Shown here one piece after another: positions 1 through 9,070 of a stretch of 64,000 nt of DNA. The position numbers were made by a program, and so were the translations under genes. Numbering within the stretch: position 1 is the stretch's first letter; every line of letters starts with the position of its first letter. The notes under the pieces are model-generated. The model saw only the letters and a list, made by a program, of their open reading frames with translations. It searched no databases and had not been told where the DNA came from. This DNA comes from Saprospiraceae bacterium (lineage in GTDB: Bacteria > Bacteroidota > Bacteroidia > Chitinophagales > Saprospiraceae), in the NCBI GenBank assembly GCA_030729925.1, contig JANQWK010000099.1:1-64000 (forward strand). Reading direction: 5' to 3'.

Positions 1-57
1 AAGGTGACTTGCACCTAGATTACCCCTATTAATACCCCGACAACCCAAAAAGTAACC
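1..57 (+). repeat. Dispersed palindromic repeat, copy 1 (cut by window edge)
   Basis: Only the right arm (AAGGTGACTTGCACCT, positions 1-16) and the AC-rich tail ending in GTAACC are inside the window. The tail matches those of the copies at 40961 and 63444. It lies directly 3' of the OmpA-family gene that ends at 65 on the minus strand. The left arm should lie just outside the window. Confidence 0.75.
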
Positions 58-64
58 CAACCCC

Positions 65-2098
65 CTACTCCAACGTAAAAATTTTAATCTCTACTCTTCT
101 GTTGGCTTCTTTGGGTCGGTCGTTTTTGATTTCGCCTTTGCCTTCGATATAGACCTGATCTACTTTGGTGTCGCGGGCCTTGAGAAAACGGGCGATGTTG
201 CGGGCCCGTTCTTCGGAGAGCTTGAGGTTGTAGATGTCTTCGCCGATGTCGTCGGCAAAACCGATGATTTCAACGCGGGTGATTTGTTTGTCGCGCAGAC
301 TTTCCAAAAATTGCTGGATGAGGGATTGCTGGTTGACTTCGATTTGGTCATTGTCGAAGTTAAAAAAGACGGTATGGGAGTAGGTTCGGGGTTGTAGCAC
401 CGGTTCGGCGGGTTCAGGGGGCAAGGGCAGACTGTCCCGCTCCAGGTTGACGGGACGGTCGTTTTTGAGGCGCTTATCGTCCCGGGGAGGGGCAGTGGCA
501 TAGCCCAGCCGGGCGTAAATGGAGTTGAGGGTGATGTCCAAGGGGTACAGGGTTTTGTTGTCCCATTCCGGAATAACAAATTCCTGCTGGTACGGACGGT
601 AAGCGTCTTTGTCAATGGTGATCCGGAGGGTGTCGCCTGCAGGGACACAGAGGAAAAAACGACCGTAAGGATCCGTGAGGATGGGGTCGCGGCCTTCTAT
701 CTGAACCCGGCTGGGCAAGGCAATGTCAATGAGCGAGTCGCGGACTATGCCTTCGACAAAGGTGACTGCTTCGCTGTACAGGGGCTGCTCCATCTCAAAG
801 GCATAGAGGTCAAGCGCACCGTAGCCCCCAGGCCGGTCAGAGGACAAATATCCTTTTTTGCCGTCGGCAGTTAGAAAAAAGCCAAATTCACTGTGCCCCG
901 AGTTGACGGGTAGTCCGAGATTGATGGGTTTGCTCCACCGGCCGTCGGGCTGCAACCAACTGGTAAAGATGTCGTGCTCACCGTAACCGAGGTGACCGTC
1001 AGAGGAGAAGTACAGACTTTTGCCGTCGTTGGTGAGGAAAGGGGATTCTTCGTTGCCAGGGGTGTTGACTTCCGGCCCGAGGTTGACAGGGGTGTTCCAG
1101 GTGCCGTCCGTGTTGATGGTGCTGTACCAGAGATCCGTACCCCCCTGACCGCCCGGCCGGTTGCTGGCAAAGTACAGGGTGCGACCGTCACAACTGACCG
1201 ATACCTGCGATTCCCAGTCTTCGGTGTTGATGTCGCCAATGACAGGTCGGATAGACCCAATGATCATGCCATCCACATCGGCTTCCCAGATGTCGCAGTA
1301 GCCCAACACGTCCCTGCGGTTACAAGCGGTAAAAAACATCTTTCGGCCGTTGCGAACCATCGTAAAACGGCCTTCGTCGGCCGGGGTGTTGAAGTTGCGG
1401 AAGGGTTCGCCCTTGCTCCAGCCATCCACACGGGCGGCGCTGATGAAGAGGTTTTCGTTGGAACGGGCATCGTCCCGATGGGTGTAAAAAAGGAGCTGCT
1501 GGTTGTTGGACAGAAAGGGAAAATACTCGTCACCGGCAGTATTAATTTGCGCTCCGAGGTTATATACCCGGGCAGTGCTGGCCAGACGGGTAGAGTCTAG
1601 CATCACCCTACAAGCCCGTACGTCAAATGGCAATTGAGCAATATATTTGGCTTCTACCTCCAACTCTACTTCTCCGTTAGCTCCAAATTCGATGAAGTCG
1701 TTCTGCTGCAGGTTCTGAAAGACGGTAAAATATCCCAACGCTTTGTTGAAGTTGGCCGAACGGTAGTGGGTCTGGGCAAGTTCATAATAGAGAATGCGCG
1801 AAAAATAGGGATCCTTCGCCAACAGGTATTCGTAGTGAAAGGCCGCCTGCTCGTAGTCACCCAGTAATTGATAGGCAGCTCCCAAACCCCGATGAGCCGC
1901 AGACAGCCCGGGCTGCAAGTCCAAACTGCGCTGGTACCAACGGATGGCCTTCTCATACGTTTTTTCGAGCATGAAGGTCTCGGCCTTCTGAAAGGCTTTT
2001 ACCGCCGGTACCTGAGCCTGGTCAAGCCGAATCTGGGCTGTCGCAGCAAAAGTGGCGAACAGCAATAATACTGTCCATACCTGTGTGTGTTTTCTCAT
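65..2098 (-). CDS. PorE-like OmpA-family protein (TPR, PD40 propeller, OmpA C-terminal domain)
   Basis: Exported protein of 677 residues that probably anchors an outer-membrane assembly to peptidoglycan. A signal peptide (about residues 1-22, ending TAQ) is followed by TPR repeats (about 32-130), five PD40-type propeller blades with the motif LYFASNRPGG-x-GG-x-DLW (about 190-440), a carboxypeptidase-regulatory-like beta domain (about 455-530) and an OmpA_C domain (about 570-677) with the usual NLKLSEERA and NRRVEI motifs. This order and length match PorE of Porphyromonas gingivalis, a T9SS component, but the architecture is widely expanded in Bacteroidota, so a T9SS role is only inferred. It is the last gene of the operon, 18 bp after the TPR lipoprotein. 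Confidence 0.85.
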   Translation of the reverse strand: MRKHTQVWTVLLLFATFAATAQIRLDQAQVPAVKAFQKAETFMLEKTYEKAIRWYQRSLDLQPGLSAAHRGLGAAYQLLGDYEQAAFHYEYLLAKDPYFSRILYYELAQTHYRSANFNKALGYFTVFQNLQQNDFIEFGANGEVELEVEAKYIAQLPFDVRACRVMLDSTRLASTARVYNLGAQINTAGDEYFPFLSNNQQLLFYTHRDDARSNENLFISAARVDGWSKGEPFRNFNTPADEGRFTMVRNGRKMFFTACNRRDVLGYCDIWEADVDGMIIGSIRPVIGDINTEDWESQVSVSCDGRTLYFASNRPGGQGGTDLWYSTINTDGTWNTPVNLGPEVNTPGNEESPFLTNDGKSLYFSSDGHLGYGEHDIFTSWLQPDGRWSKPINLGLPVNSGHSEFGFFLTADGKKGYLSSDRPGGYGALDLYAFEMEQPLYSEAVTFVEGIVRDSLIDIALPSRVQIEGRDPILTDPYGRFFLCVPAGDTLRITIDKDAYRPYQQEFVIPEWDNKTLYPLDITLNSIYARLGYATAPPRDDKRLKNDRPVNLERDSLPLPPEPAEPVLQPRTYSHTVFFNFDNDQIEVNQQSLIQQFLESLRDKQITRVEIIGFADDIGEDIYNLKLSEERARNIARFLKARDTKVDQVYIEGKGEIKNDRPKEANRRVEIKIFTLE

Positions 2099-2116
2099 GT
2101 GATGACTCCGTTTTTG

Positions 2117-3091
2117 CTATTTTCCGCTACCCAACCTGGACAGTTCCGCCTCTGCCGCAAGGTATCCAAAAGCAGGCCAATAGGCTGTTTCGAGCATTTG
2201 CTGAAAAACTCCAATGGCTTGGGTGGTGTCTCCGTTGTACAGGTACCAATTGCCTACCCCGTAACCCTGGGTAACCAAAGTAAGCAACTTATCTGAAACA
2301 GGTACCGCCGGGTCGAGGTTCAAGAGCTCCGCCGCTTCTTTTTGTCCGGCATACATCAGCAGACGGTTGAAGTAGGCATCGTTTTCGATGATTTCCATGC
2401 CCGGATATATAAGTTCGAGCAGGGCCGCTGCTTCGGTTTCCCGTCCCAGTCTGCGGTAGGTCATGTAGAGCCAGTCGGTGACGGCTACGATAAGATCGGG
2501 GTTGTTGGCGTACAACTGACAGTTTTCAAACAGCTCCGCCGCCCGGTCAAATTCTCCACGGAGGTAATGGGCCAAAGCCCAGTGGTAGTAAATGTTGAAC
2601 TGCAAATTGGACAGCGGGATGTTGAGCTTGTTGGGCAGTCCGTCCGGCTCTATCGTGACCGGCATATTGACCGCAATCCGGGCCGCCTGCTCAAAGTCTT
2701 GAATGGCTTTGCCGGTTTGCCGGATGGTAAGGTAACGGTGACCCCGGTGCCGGTACAATTCAGCCGAGCCGGGAAAACGGGCCAGTCCATCGCTGAAGAT
2801 GTCAATGGCTTCGTTGTAGCGGCCCATATAAGCCACACGCCTGCCATACCAGATGAGGTTTTCGACCCGGGTGGTGTCAGCCTGCCAATCGCGCAAGGCC
2901 AGGTTGAGCAGACTGTCTTTTTGCCGATAGGCTTCCGGACTGTCTTCCGGGGCAAAATAGACGGTTCCGTTCAGCCCAATCGCTTCCGGCAGTCGCTCCG
3001 GGGCTTCGTTTTCCCCGGCAGGGGCTTCCTTAGGACTACAGGACAGTGCCAACATGGCCAGTACGCCTGTGATCATCGCGTATTTTTTCAT
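2117..3091 (-). CDS. TPR-repeat lipoprotein
   Basis: A 324-residue protein with a lipoprotein signal (ML-ALSC, Cys18), so probably membrane-anchored on the periplasmic or surface side. Helical TPR-like repeats run from about residue 70 to the C terminus (for example GRYNEAIDIFSDGLARFPGS and the adjacent repeat). No catalytic motif is visible. The ATG overlaps the TGA of the upstream deacylase (ATGA at 3088-3091), which implies translational coupling. TPR proteins usually act as scaffolds; a role with the neighbouring peptidases or the PorE-like protein is inference from position only. Confidence 0.8.
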   Translation of the reverse strand: MKKYAMITGVLAMLALSCSPKEAPAGENEAPERLPEAIGLNGTVYFAPEDSPEAYRQKDSLLNLALRDWQADTTRVENLIWYGRRVAYMGRYNEAIDIFSDGLARFPGSAELYRHRGHRYLTIRQTGKAIQDFEQAARIAVNMPVTIEPDGLPNKLNIPLSNLQFNIYYHWALAHYLRGEFDRAAELFENCQLYANNPDLIVAVTDWLYMTYRRLGRETEAAALLELIYPGMEIIENDAYFNRLLMYAGQKEAAELLNLDPAVPVSDKLLTLVTQGYGVGNWYLYNGDTTQAIGVFQQMLETAYWPAFGYLAAEAELSRLGSGK

Positions 3092-4638
3092 TGTGGGTTG
3101 TTTTTTGTCAGCATAATCCCGCTGCGGGTTTCCGAAAAAATGCCCTTCTCCAGGGCGGGTTGACCGTTGACCAGCACCAGGTCCATACCCTCCGAGTACT
3201 GGTGCGGAGCCGGAAAGTCGGCTTTGGTGCGAAGGGCCGCAGGGTCAAAAACCAACACGTCGGCTTTCATACCCGCTGCAATTTTGCCCCGATCCCGGAT
3301 CCCGAGCGTGGCCGCCGGCAAACCGCTCATCTTGTGGATGGCCGCTTCCAGCGACAAAAGTCCTTCTCCCAATACGTAGGATTCGATAATTTTGGTAAAA
3401 GAACCGTACCCGCGAGGATGGTTCATGGTAGGACTTCCGTCCGAGGAAACCATCACCCGGGGATCCTGAATGAGGCGTTTCATAAGGGTCTCGTCCATGA
3501 CAAAATAAGCGCCTGAAGCTCCGGTGGGACCGATATCCAGCAAAACCTCTTCAAAAGGCCGGTTTTGCTCCTCCGACAGCTGTTCCAATGTTTTGCCGGT
3601 ATAAGGCTCCGTCCCCAGCAGGGTAGCTCCCGGTCCGTTGCGGGCAATGACCTTGCTGCGCAAAAAATCGAGCAGCTCCGTCCTTTTTTGAACCTTCACC
3701 GCTTCGTAGTCATTGGGAGCTTTTGCCCATTCGGGAAAAAGGATCCCAATGCCGGTATAACTGGCCGTGTAGGGATAAACGTCGGCACTTACCGGATAGG
3801 GGGTATTGGCCTGATCCAACAGGCTGAGCAGTTCTTCCGCCCTGGCAGTGCCCTTGCCATACACCGATTTCAGGTGCGCCACGTGCACCTTGCAGTGCTG
3901 TCCCTGCGCAAGGAGTTCGGCGATTGAGGCATTGAGGGCGTCATCGTCTTCATTGCGCACATGACTCATGATCATGCCATCGTACTTCCCCACTGTTTTG
4001 GCCAACAAGGCCAGTTCTTCCGCTCCGGCAAAAGTCCCGGGTATGTACTCCAGCCCGGTACTCATCCCGAAACAGCCCTTTTGCAGGGCGTCTTCCAGCA
4101 GTCGGTTCATCTTGTCGAGTGCCTGTGGAGAAAGATCGGTAACAAGGCCTTCGCCCGATAAAGTCCGCAGGGTGCCGTGCCCCACGAAGGGAATAATATT
4201 GACTGCAGGCCGGGAACTTGCCGCATCGGCATACCAGTCTGCAATATCTTCATAATCAGGACTCGATCCATCCTGGCCCAAACTGATGCTGGTAACCCCC
4301 ATGGCTAAAAAGTTGCGGAAAGGGGCATCGCGGGTCACATTGCCATGGGCGTGTACATCAACAAAGCCCGGACAAACCACTTTTCCACTCGCATCTACCA
4401 TGCGGGTACTGACAATTTTGCCGGTATCCACCTTACCCACAAATACCAGTTGGTCTCCCTCGATCAGGACATCCAGGTTGCTGCCCGGCGCACCGCTGCC
4501 GTCAATGACCGTTCCGCCCCGAATCAGGACATCGAAACGGGTATCGGGCTGGGTAGCGAGGAAGTCGGAAAAAGCGCGCGAAGCGGGATCCTGGCAGCCG
4601 AATACCAGCAGCAATGCGACGGGCAACAAATATCTCAT
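3088..4638 (-). CDS. N-acyl-D-amino-acid deacylase family lipoprotein
   Basis: A 516-residue zinc amidohydrolase of the D-aminoacylase group (COG3653 type), which releases D-amino acids from N-acyl or peptide-like substrates. The lipobox VFGC (Cys15) predicts membrane anchoring. The barrel begins with the metal motif HAH at residues 96-98 (GFVDVHAHG). Further ligand regions are SHVRNEDD, VHVAHLKS and the SSDGSPTMNHPRGYG stretch typical of the family. The start overlaps the stop of the S9 peptidase by four bases (4635-4638). Exact substrate is unknown; placement among peptidases suggests processing of D-residue-containing peptides, which is inference. Confidence 0.85.
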   Translation of the reverse strand: MRYLLPVALLLVFGCQDPASRAFSDFLATQPDTRFDVLIRGGTVIDGSGAPGSNLDVLIEGDQLVFVGKVDTGKIVSTRMVDASGKVVCPGFVDVHAHGNVTRDAPFRNFLAMGVTSISLGQDGSSPDYEDIADWYADAASSRPAVNIIPFVGHGTLRTLSGEGLVTDLSPQALDKMNRLLEDALQKGCFGMSTGLEYIPGTFAGAEELALLAKTVGKYDGMIMSHVRNEDDDALNASIAELLAQGQHCKVHVAHLKSVYGKGTARAEELLSLLDQANTPYPVSADVYPYTASYTGIGILFPEWAKAPNDYEAVKVQKRTELLDFLRSKVIARNGPGATLLGTEPYTGKTLEQLSEEQNRPFEEVLLDIGPTGASGAYFVMDETLMKRLIQDPRVMVSSDGSPTMNHPRGYGSFTKIIESYVLGEGLLSLEAAIHKMSGLPAATLGIRDRGKIAAGMKADVLVFDPAALRTKADFPAPHQYSEGMDLVLVNGQPALEKGIFSETRSGIMLTKNNPQ

Positions 4639-6743
4639 GGTTGTAATTTTCGGTTAAAGAAATCTAATGAGGCTCGGAAAGCTGCCACCCAGTTGCGGTG
4701 CAACAAAAAGCTGTGTACTTCATCCGGGAAAATGAGCTGTTCGAACTCCACCCCCTGTGCACGCAGACTTTCTGCCAAATCCACCGTCTCCGAAAACGGC
4801 ACATTGCGGTCGTCGTCGCCGTGAATGAGCAGTACCGGTGCCCGCCAGTCCTTGATATAAGCCAGGGGCGAAGCATCAAAAGCCAGTTTTGCAAAGTCCG
4901 GCCGTGCCTCAGGGTTATAATCCGGAACAAAATTTTTGATGACGACATTCCAGTCGTGTACCCCGTGAATGTCCACGCCTGCGGCAAAAAGATCAGGTGC
5001 TTTGGCCAAGCCCATGGCGGTCAGGTAACCACCGTAGGAACCGCCCCACAGACCTATTTTGCCCGGATCCACATCCGGGCGGTTTTTGAGGTACAGGCCG
5101 GCACCCAGTACGTCGTTGAACTCGCTGGCTCCGGTAGCCCCATAGTTAAGCGCTTCCCGGAACTCCATCCCATAGCCGATGCCACTGCGGTAATTGACCG
5201 ACAACACCACGTAGCCCTGGTCGGCCAACCACTGGTTCATGGCATAAGAATGGTGGTAATAGCTTCTGTGGTGGAAGCCCAACAGCATTTGTCTTCGCGA
5301 ACCGCCATGGAAAAAGAGTAGTGCGGGGTACTTTTGACCTGCTTTGCGGTTTTTGGGCAAAAACAACTGCCCGTGGATGCGCATCCCGTCTGCCGCCGAA
5401 AAAATGACCTGCTCCGGCTCTACGAGTTTGCCGAGCGGAAAGTCGGCCGGCATGGCATCCGGAGCCAGGGCTGCCGGGGCATTGTTTTTGAGCATTGCGG
5501 CATAAGCCGGGTGGGTGCCGGTAGCCGCCAGGAAAGTTACCTGTCCACTGCCCGCCGTCACCACCGGTAGCCATTCTATGCCTTTGCCGCGGGTCACCTG
5601 GGAAATGCTGCTTCCGTCCAAACTGGCCTTCCAGATGTGCTGGCGATCTATATCGTCCCTGTTACAAGAGTAGTACATGTTTTTCCCGTCAGGGGACAAG
5701 TGCACATACTGCACTTCGTGTTCACCCGGCGAAAGGTTGACCGGCACCGCTCCGGGCTTCGCTGCTACGCTGTAGAGCTGGGTCCAGCCCGCTCCTTCCC
5801 AGGGGAAAACGATTCGGTTGCCTGCTCCCCAGAAAATTTGGTTCGCAGCCGCGATCTCCTTGAATACGCTGCCCCTTCCGGTGTTAGCCCGCCAGATTTC
5901 CTGTGCGCTGCCCGAACGCGCATCGGCCACCCAGAGGCTGAAGGGATACCCCTCCCGCCTAGGCTCGAAAGGCAGGTTGCTCCGGCGGTTGGGAAATCGG
6001 AGGAAGGCGATGGAGCGACCATCGGGCGACCAGGCCGGATGGTTGTCTTTGTCCACACTGGGATTCAGGTAGCGAAGTGCGCTGCTGTCAAAATCATACA
6101 CCCCCACAAAAGCGTGATCTCCCCGACTACTCACAAACGCCAGTTGGGTCGAAAGGGGACTCCAGCGCAGACTTCCTGCACTGCCCCGGATGGTGAAAGC
6201 CTGTCGGCTCGACTGCTCTCCGATCATCTCTCGCACCCACACTTGTCCGCCCTTCACATAAGCCAGGCGTTTGCCATCGGGCGAAAAAACGGGTTCTCGA
6301 CCGGCATCCAATCGGCTCGACTTCCCGTCGGCGATCGTCAGCAACCAGATCTCCTGTTTTGCGCCGTCCGGGATAAGATCGGGATTGGGGATCTCCCCCC
6401 TGCGATTAGGCGCTGCCCCCCGCACATAGACAATTTTTTTCCCGTCAGGGGAAAACGAAAGCGACGTAATCTCCTGTCCGTCATCACCCTTCCAGGCAGT
6501 CAATTGCCGGCCTTTGAAGTCGGGCCCTTCCGCCAGCCAGATATTCCGCTCGCCTTCGACATTATACACCCAGGCCACCTGGTCGCCCACGGGTGCCGCC
6601 ACCAAATCCGTCGGAAAGGGAGCACTCATCACGGCCTCTATCGAAAAAGATCCCTGAGCAAGGGCAGGGAGCTGACTCAGGGCCAGCAAGAAAAGAATCA
6701 AAACACGTGGCATAAAGCTCATATAAAGTGAAATTTTGAGCAT
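4635..6743 (-). CDS. S9 family serine peptidase (acylaminoacyl/dipeptidyl peptidase type)
   Basis: Exported prolyl-oligopeptidase-family enzyme of about 702 residues. A signal peptide ends at ALAQ, then comes a TolB/PD40-type beta-propeller (repeats such as SFSPDGKKIVYV, PVFSPDGKRLAYV, PAWSPDGRSIAFL) and a C-terminal alpha/beta hydrolase. The triad is visible as Ser in GGSYGGY (about residue 569), Asp in LLIHGDDDRNVP and His in DEVHSF. I chose the ATG at 6743; an ATG at 6713 gives the cleaner signal peptide start MPRVLILF. It is the second S9 gene of the operon, only 6 bp after the first, and is translationally coupled to the downstream deacylase. Confidence 0.9.
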   Translation of the reverse strand: MLKISLYMSFMPRVLILFLLALSQLPALAQGSFSIEAVMSAPFPTDLVAAPVGDQVAWVYNVEGERNIWLAEGPDFKGRQLTAWKGDDGQEITSLSFSPDGKKIVYVRGAAPNRRGEIPNPDLIPDGAKQEIWLLTIADGKSSRLDAGREPVFSPDGKRLAYVKGGQVWVREMIGEQSSRQAFTIRGSAGSLRWSPLSTQLAFVSSRGDHAFVGVYDFDSSALRYLNPSVDKDNHPAWSPDGRSIAFLRFPNRRSNLPFEPRREGYPFSLWVADARSGSAQEIWRANTGRGSVFKEIAAANQIFWGAGNRIVFPWEGAGWTQLYSVAAKPGAVPVNLSPGEHEVQYVHLSPDGKNMYYSCNRDDIDRQHIWKASLDGSSISQVTRGKGIEWLPVVTAGSGQVTFLAATGTHPAYAAMLKNNAPAALAPDAMPADFPLGKLVEPEQVIFSAADGMRIHGQLFLPKNRKAGQKYPALLFFHGGSRRQMLLGFHHRSYYHHSYAMNQWLADQGYVVLSVNYRSGIGYGMEFREALNYGATGASEFNDVLGAGLYLKNRPDVDPGKIGLWGGSYGGYLTAMGLAKAPDLFAAGVDIHGVHDWNVVIKNFVPDYNPEARPDFAKLAFDASPLAYIKDWRAPVLLIHGDDDRNVPFSETVDLAESLRAQGVEFEQLIFPDEVHSFLLHRNWVAAFRASLDFFNRKLQP

Positions 6744-6749
6744 AAACAA

Positions 6750-8768
6750 TTATTTTTCAGGAGCTTCTTCGCGGGCATAAGTCGTGCCCAGTGCATAGCG
6801 GGCAAACCACTCCAGTTCTACATTAATTTTGTGCAGGCGGTGTCGCAACTCCCTCCAGCCATGGGGCTCCCGCGGAGCAATGTACAGATGGGTAGGCACA
6901 TTCAGGCTTTTCAGGGCGCGCAGCAACTCCTGTGACTGTGGATACGGAACCCGCGGATCGGCGCCCCCCACCATGATCAGGGTAGGCGTAGTCACCTTGT
7001 GGATATCCTTGAGCGGGGAATTGTTCCAATACACATCAATCGGGGCATCTTTTTGCCAGGGGCTTCCTCCGAACCAAGGTGTTCGGTAAGTGCGCACATC
7101 ACTTTGGCCATACATAGAAATCCAGTTGACCGCTCCGGCACCTGAAGAAGCTGCTTTGAAGCGATCGGTGAACGTAATCAGTTTGTTGGTCATGTGTCCG
7201 CCGGCACTCCAGCCCATTTTCACCAACTTGTCCGGATCCACCATACCCTGGGCGATCAGATAATCTATACCTGCCATCACATCCAGGTGGGCCTGTTTGA
7301 AATAGCCGCCCACCATCTCGCGGAGGAAGGCATCGCCATAACCGGTACTGCCCCGATAATTGGGTTTCAAGACAAAATAGCCCTGTGCATTCAGGACGGG
7401 CGTATAACTCGTAAAGCCCCTGGAAAAGCCAAACTGGTCGGAAGCTGCGGGTCCGCCGTGGGTCTGTACCACGAGCGGGTAGCGTTTGCCGGGCTCATAG
7501 CCGAGCGGGTAGTACAACAAGCCCTCAACGGTAACGCCGTCCTGGCCTTTCCAGCTGATTTTTTCCTGTCGGGTAATGGCGTAAGTCGCGGTAAAATCCG
7601 CAAAATGTCGGGTCAGCTGTTGGAGCGGTTTACCCGGCTCCAGCAGGTACAATTCGCCCGGACTATCCATGCGGTTAATGCCCACCACGTGTTTGTTGAC
7701 AGCCGGCTGATAATCCCAGGCAGACAAGGAATGTTCGCCGTTGGTCAGCTGGCTCAGTTGACGGGTTTGCAATTCGTACTGGTACAACTGCGACTCGGCA
7801 CCTTTATTCGTCAACAGAAAAATAGACTTGCCATCGGCCGACCAGAGCGCACGGTTTACCTCGTAGGGAAACTGCCCGTCTTTCAGCGGCACCGCTGCCT
7901 TGCTACCCGCTGCAGTCCCCTGCACAAACACCTTATCGTTGTAGTAAAAATCAAAATTTTCATTGGCGAAGGACGTAAACAAAAAGCGCTGGTTGTCCGG
8001 CGCAATACTGGGGCCGTCCTCTGCAATCGCGTTTTGGGTCAAGGCACGCGCATTCGAACCATCGGCTTGCATGATCCAGATTTCACCTTTGGGCGCGTCA
8101 TCGTAGAGTGGATTTGGGCCGCGCTGATGCAGGATCACCTGGCCATCGGGCGACAGATCGTAGCCCAGCACCGAAAAATCTCCGGAAGTCACCCGAGTCC
8201 GCTCCCCGGTAGCCACCTCTATTTTCCAAAGATGCCGCTGCTGATAATCCTCGTCGAAAGCATACACATCGTCCTGCAGTTCCTCTCTGCGCTTCTGTTC
8301 CGCTGTTTTTTCCTCAGAAGCCATAAAATAAATAAAACGGCCATCGGGCGACCATTCCATGGATCCGACACCAGTGGGATGCTGGCTCAATTGGCGCCCC
8401 TCGCCTCCGGCCAAAGGCAGCAGAAAAATTTGGTTTTGTTTATTGCCATGGCGGCGACTCAGAAAAGCCAGGGTCTGACCATCGGGCGACCAATTGGGGT
8501 CGCTTTCTCCCTCGGGGCTGAACGTAAGCTGTCGGGAAGCAGCATTGGCTTCGGTGGACACTAACCAGATATGGCCAATCTGGCGATTGGCTTTCCAGTC
8601 GCTTTCCGTAAACACATACGCCACCCGGCTCCCATCCGGCGACAAGTGCGGATTGCCCACAGCGGGAACATTCAAAAAGTCCACAATGGACATCGGTTTT
8701 TGTGCCTGGAGCACGCTGAACAACAGCAGCAGCCCCATCATCGGCAACAGTTGAGTTTTTCGTAACAT
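6750..8768 (-). CDS. S9 family serine peptidase (prolyl oligopeptidase type)
   Basis: First gene of the minus-strand operon. The 672-residue exported protein starts at the ATG at 8768 (MLRKTQLLPMMG), whose signal peptide ends LQAQ; reading further upstream gives an unlikely charged N terminus. The propeller half has PD40 repeats (HLSPDGSRVAYVF, PNWSPDGQTLAFLS, MEWSPDGRFIYFM). The hydrolase half carries Ser521 in GWSAGG, Asp in VGGADPRVP and His in REPHGWREL. Substrates are expected to be short peptides in the periplasm or medium. The next S9 gene follows after 6 bp; the two paralogues are clearly divergent, so this is an old duplication or independent recruitment. Confidence 0.9.
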   Translation of the reverse strand: MLRKTQLLPMMGLLLLFSVLQAQKPMSIVDFLNVPAVGNPHLSPDGSRVAYVFTESDWKANRQIGHIWLVSTEANAASRQLTFSPEGESDPNWSPDGQTLAFLSRRHGNKQNQIFLLPLAGGEGRQLSQHPTGVGSMEWSPDGRFIYFMASEEKTAEQKRREELQDDVYAFDEDYQQRHLWKIEVATGERTRVTSGDFSVLGYDLSPDGQVILHQRGPNPLYDDAPKGEIWIMQADGSNARALTQNAIAEDGPSIAPDNQRFLFTSFANENFDFYYNDKVFVQGTAAGSKAAVPLKDGQFPYEVNRALWSADGKSIFLLTNKGAESQLYQYELQTRQLSQLTNGEHSLSAWDYQPAVNKHVVGINRMDSPGELYLLEPGKPLQQLTRHFADFTATYAITRQEKISWKGQDGVTVEGLLYYPLGYEPGKRYPLVVQTHGGPAASDQFGFSRGFTSYTPVLNAQGYFVLKPNYRGSTGYGDAFLREMVGGYFKQAHLDVMAGIDYLIAQGMVDPDKLVKMGWSAGGHMTNKLITFTDRFKAASSGAGAVNWISMYGQSDVRTYRTPWFGGSPWQKDAPIDVYWNNSPLKDIHKVTTPTLIMVGGADPRVPYPQSQELLRALKSLNVPTHLYIAPREPHGWRELRHRLHKINVELEWFARYALGTTYAREEAPEK

Positions 8769-9070
8769 AAAAGTTGGTTTGTATTCGGAATTAGAAAAGT
8801 AATTCAGGTTAAAAGTAAGCATTTCTCCGGCTTTCCCTTCGGGAAAAAACAACAAATCCCTCCCTTCATAGCCCGGTTTTTTACATAAAAGCTAAAAAAA
8901 TTCCATTAATATTTTGATCTTAGCACAATATTTGCGGTCACTCACATCTGAAATTTCCATCTTACCTTACATAATGAACCGTACAGGTTGAGCAGTGCTG
9001 GTTCGTCCAGGCTGAGCCGCCCGTACCAAGCGATGTTGTTTTCAATCTAATTTAACAAAGTTTTATCCGT
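8769..9070. promoter_or_regulatory. Divergent intergenic region between peptidase operon and amidohydrolase genes
   Basis: About 300 bases without a gene, AT-rich around 8880-8950 and GC-richer from 8980 to 9040. It must contain promoters for both the minus-strand peptidase operon and the plus-strand amidohydrolase pair. I found only near-matches to the Bacteroidota -7 box (AATATTTG near 8930), so no promoter is assigned. The plus-strand leader between that AT-rich core and the ATG at 9071 would be long (over 100 bases), and I recognise no riboswitch in it. Confidence 0.4.

Noticed and set aside
5637-6731. Plus-strand open frame opposite the second S9 peptidase
   Set aside because: No start signal or domain; the peptidase is unambiguous on the other strand.
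7194-8564. Long plus-strand open frame opposite the first S9 peptidase
   Set aside because: Composition and lack of domains mark it as the complement of a GC-rich coding region; the minus strand has a complete catalytic triad.
8960-9060. Possible structured leader RNA upstream of the tandem amidohydrolase gene
   Set aside because: Only short imperfect direct repeats (CAGGTTGAGC / CAGGCTGAGC) are visible and no riboswitch core was recognised.
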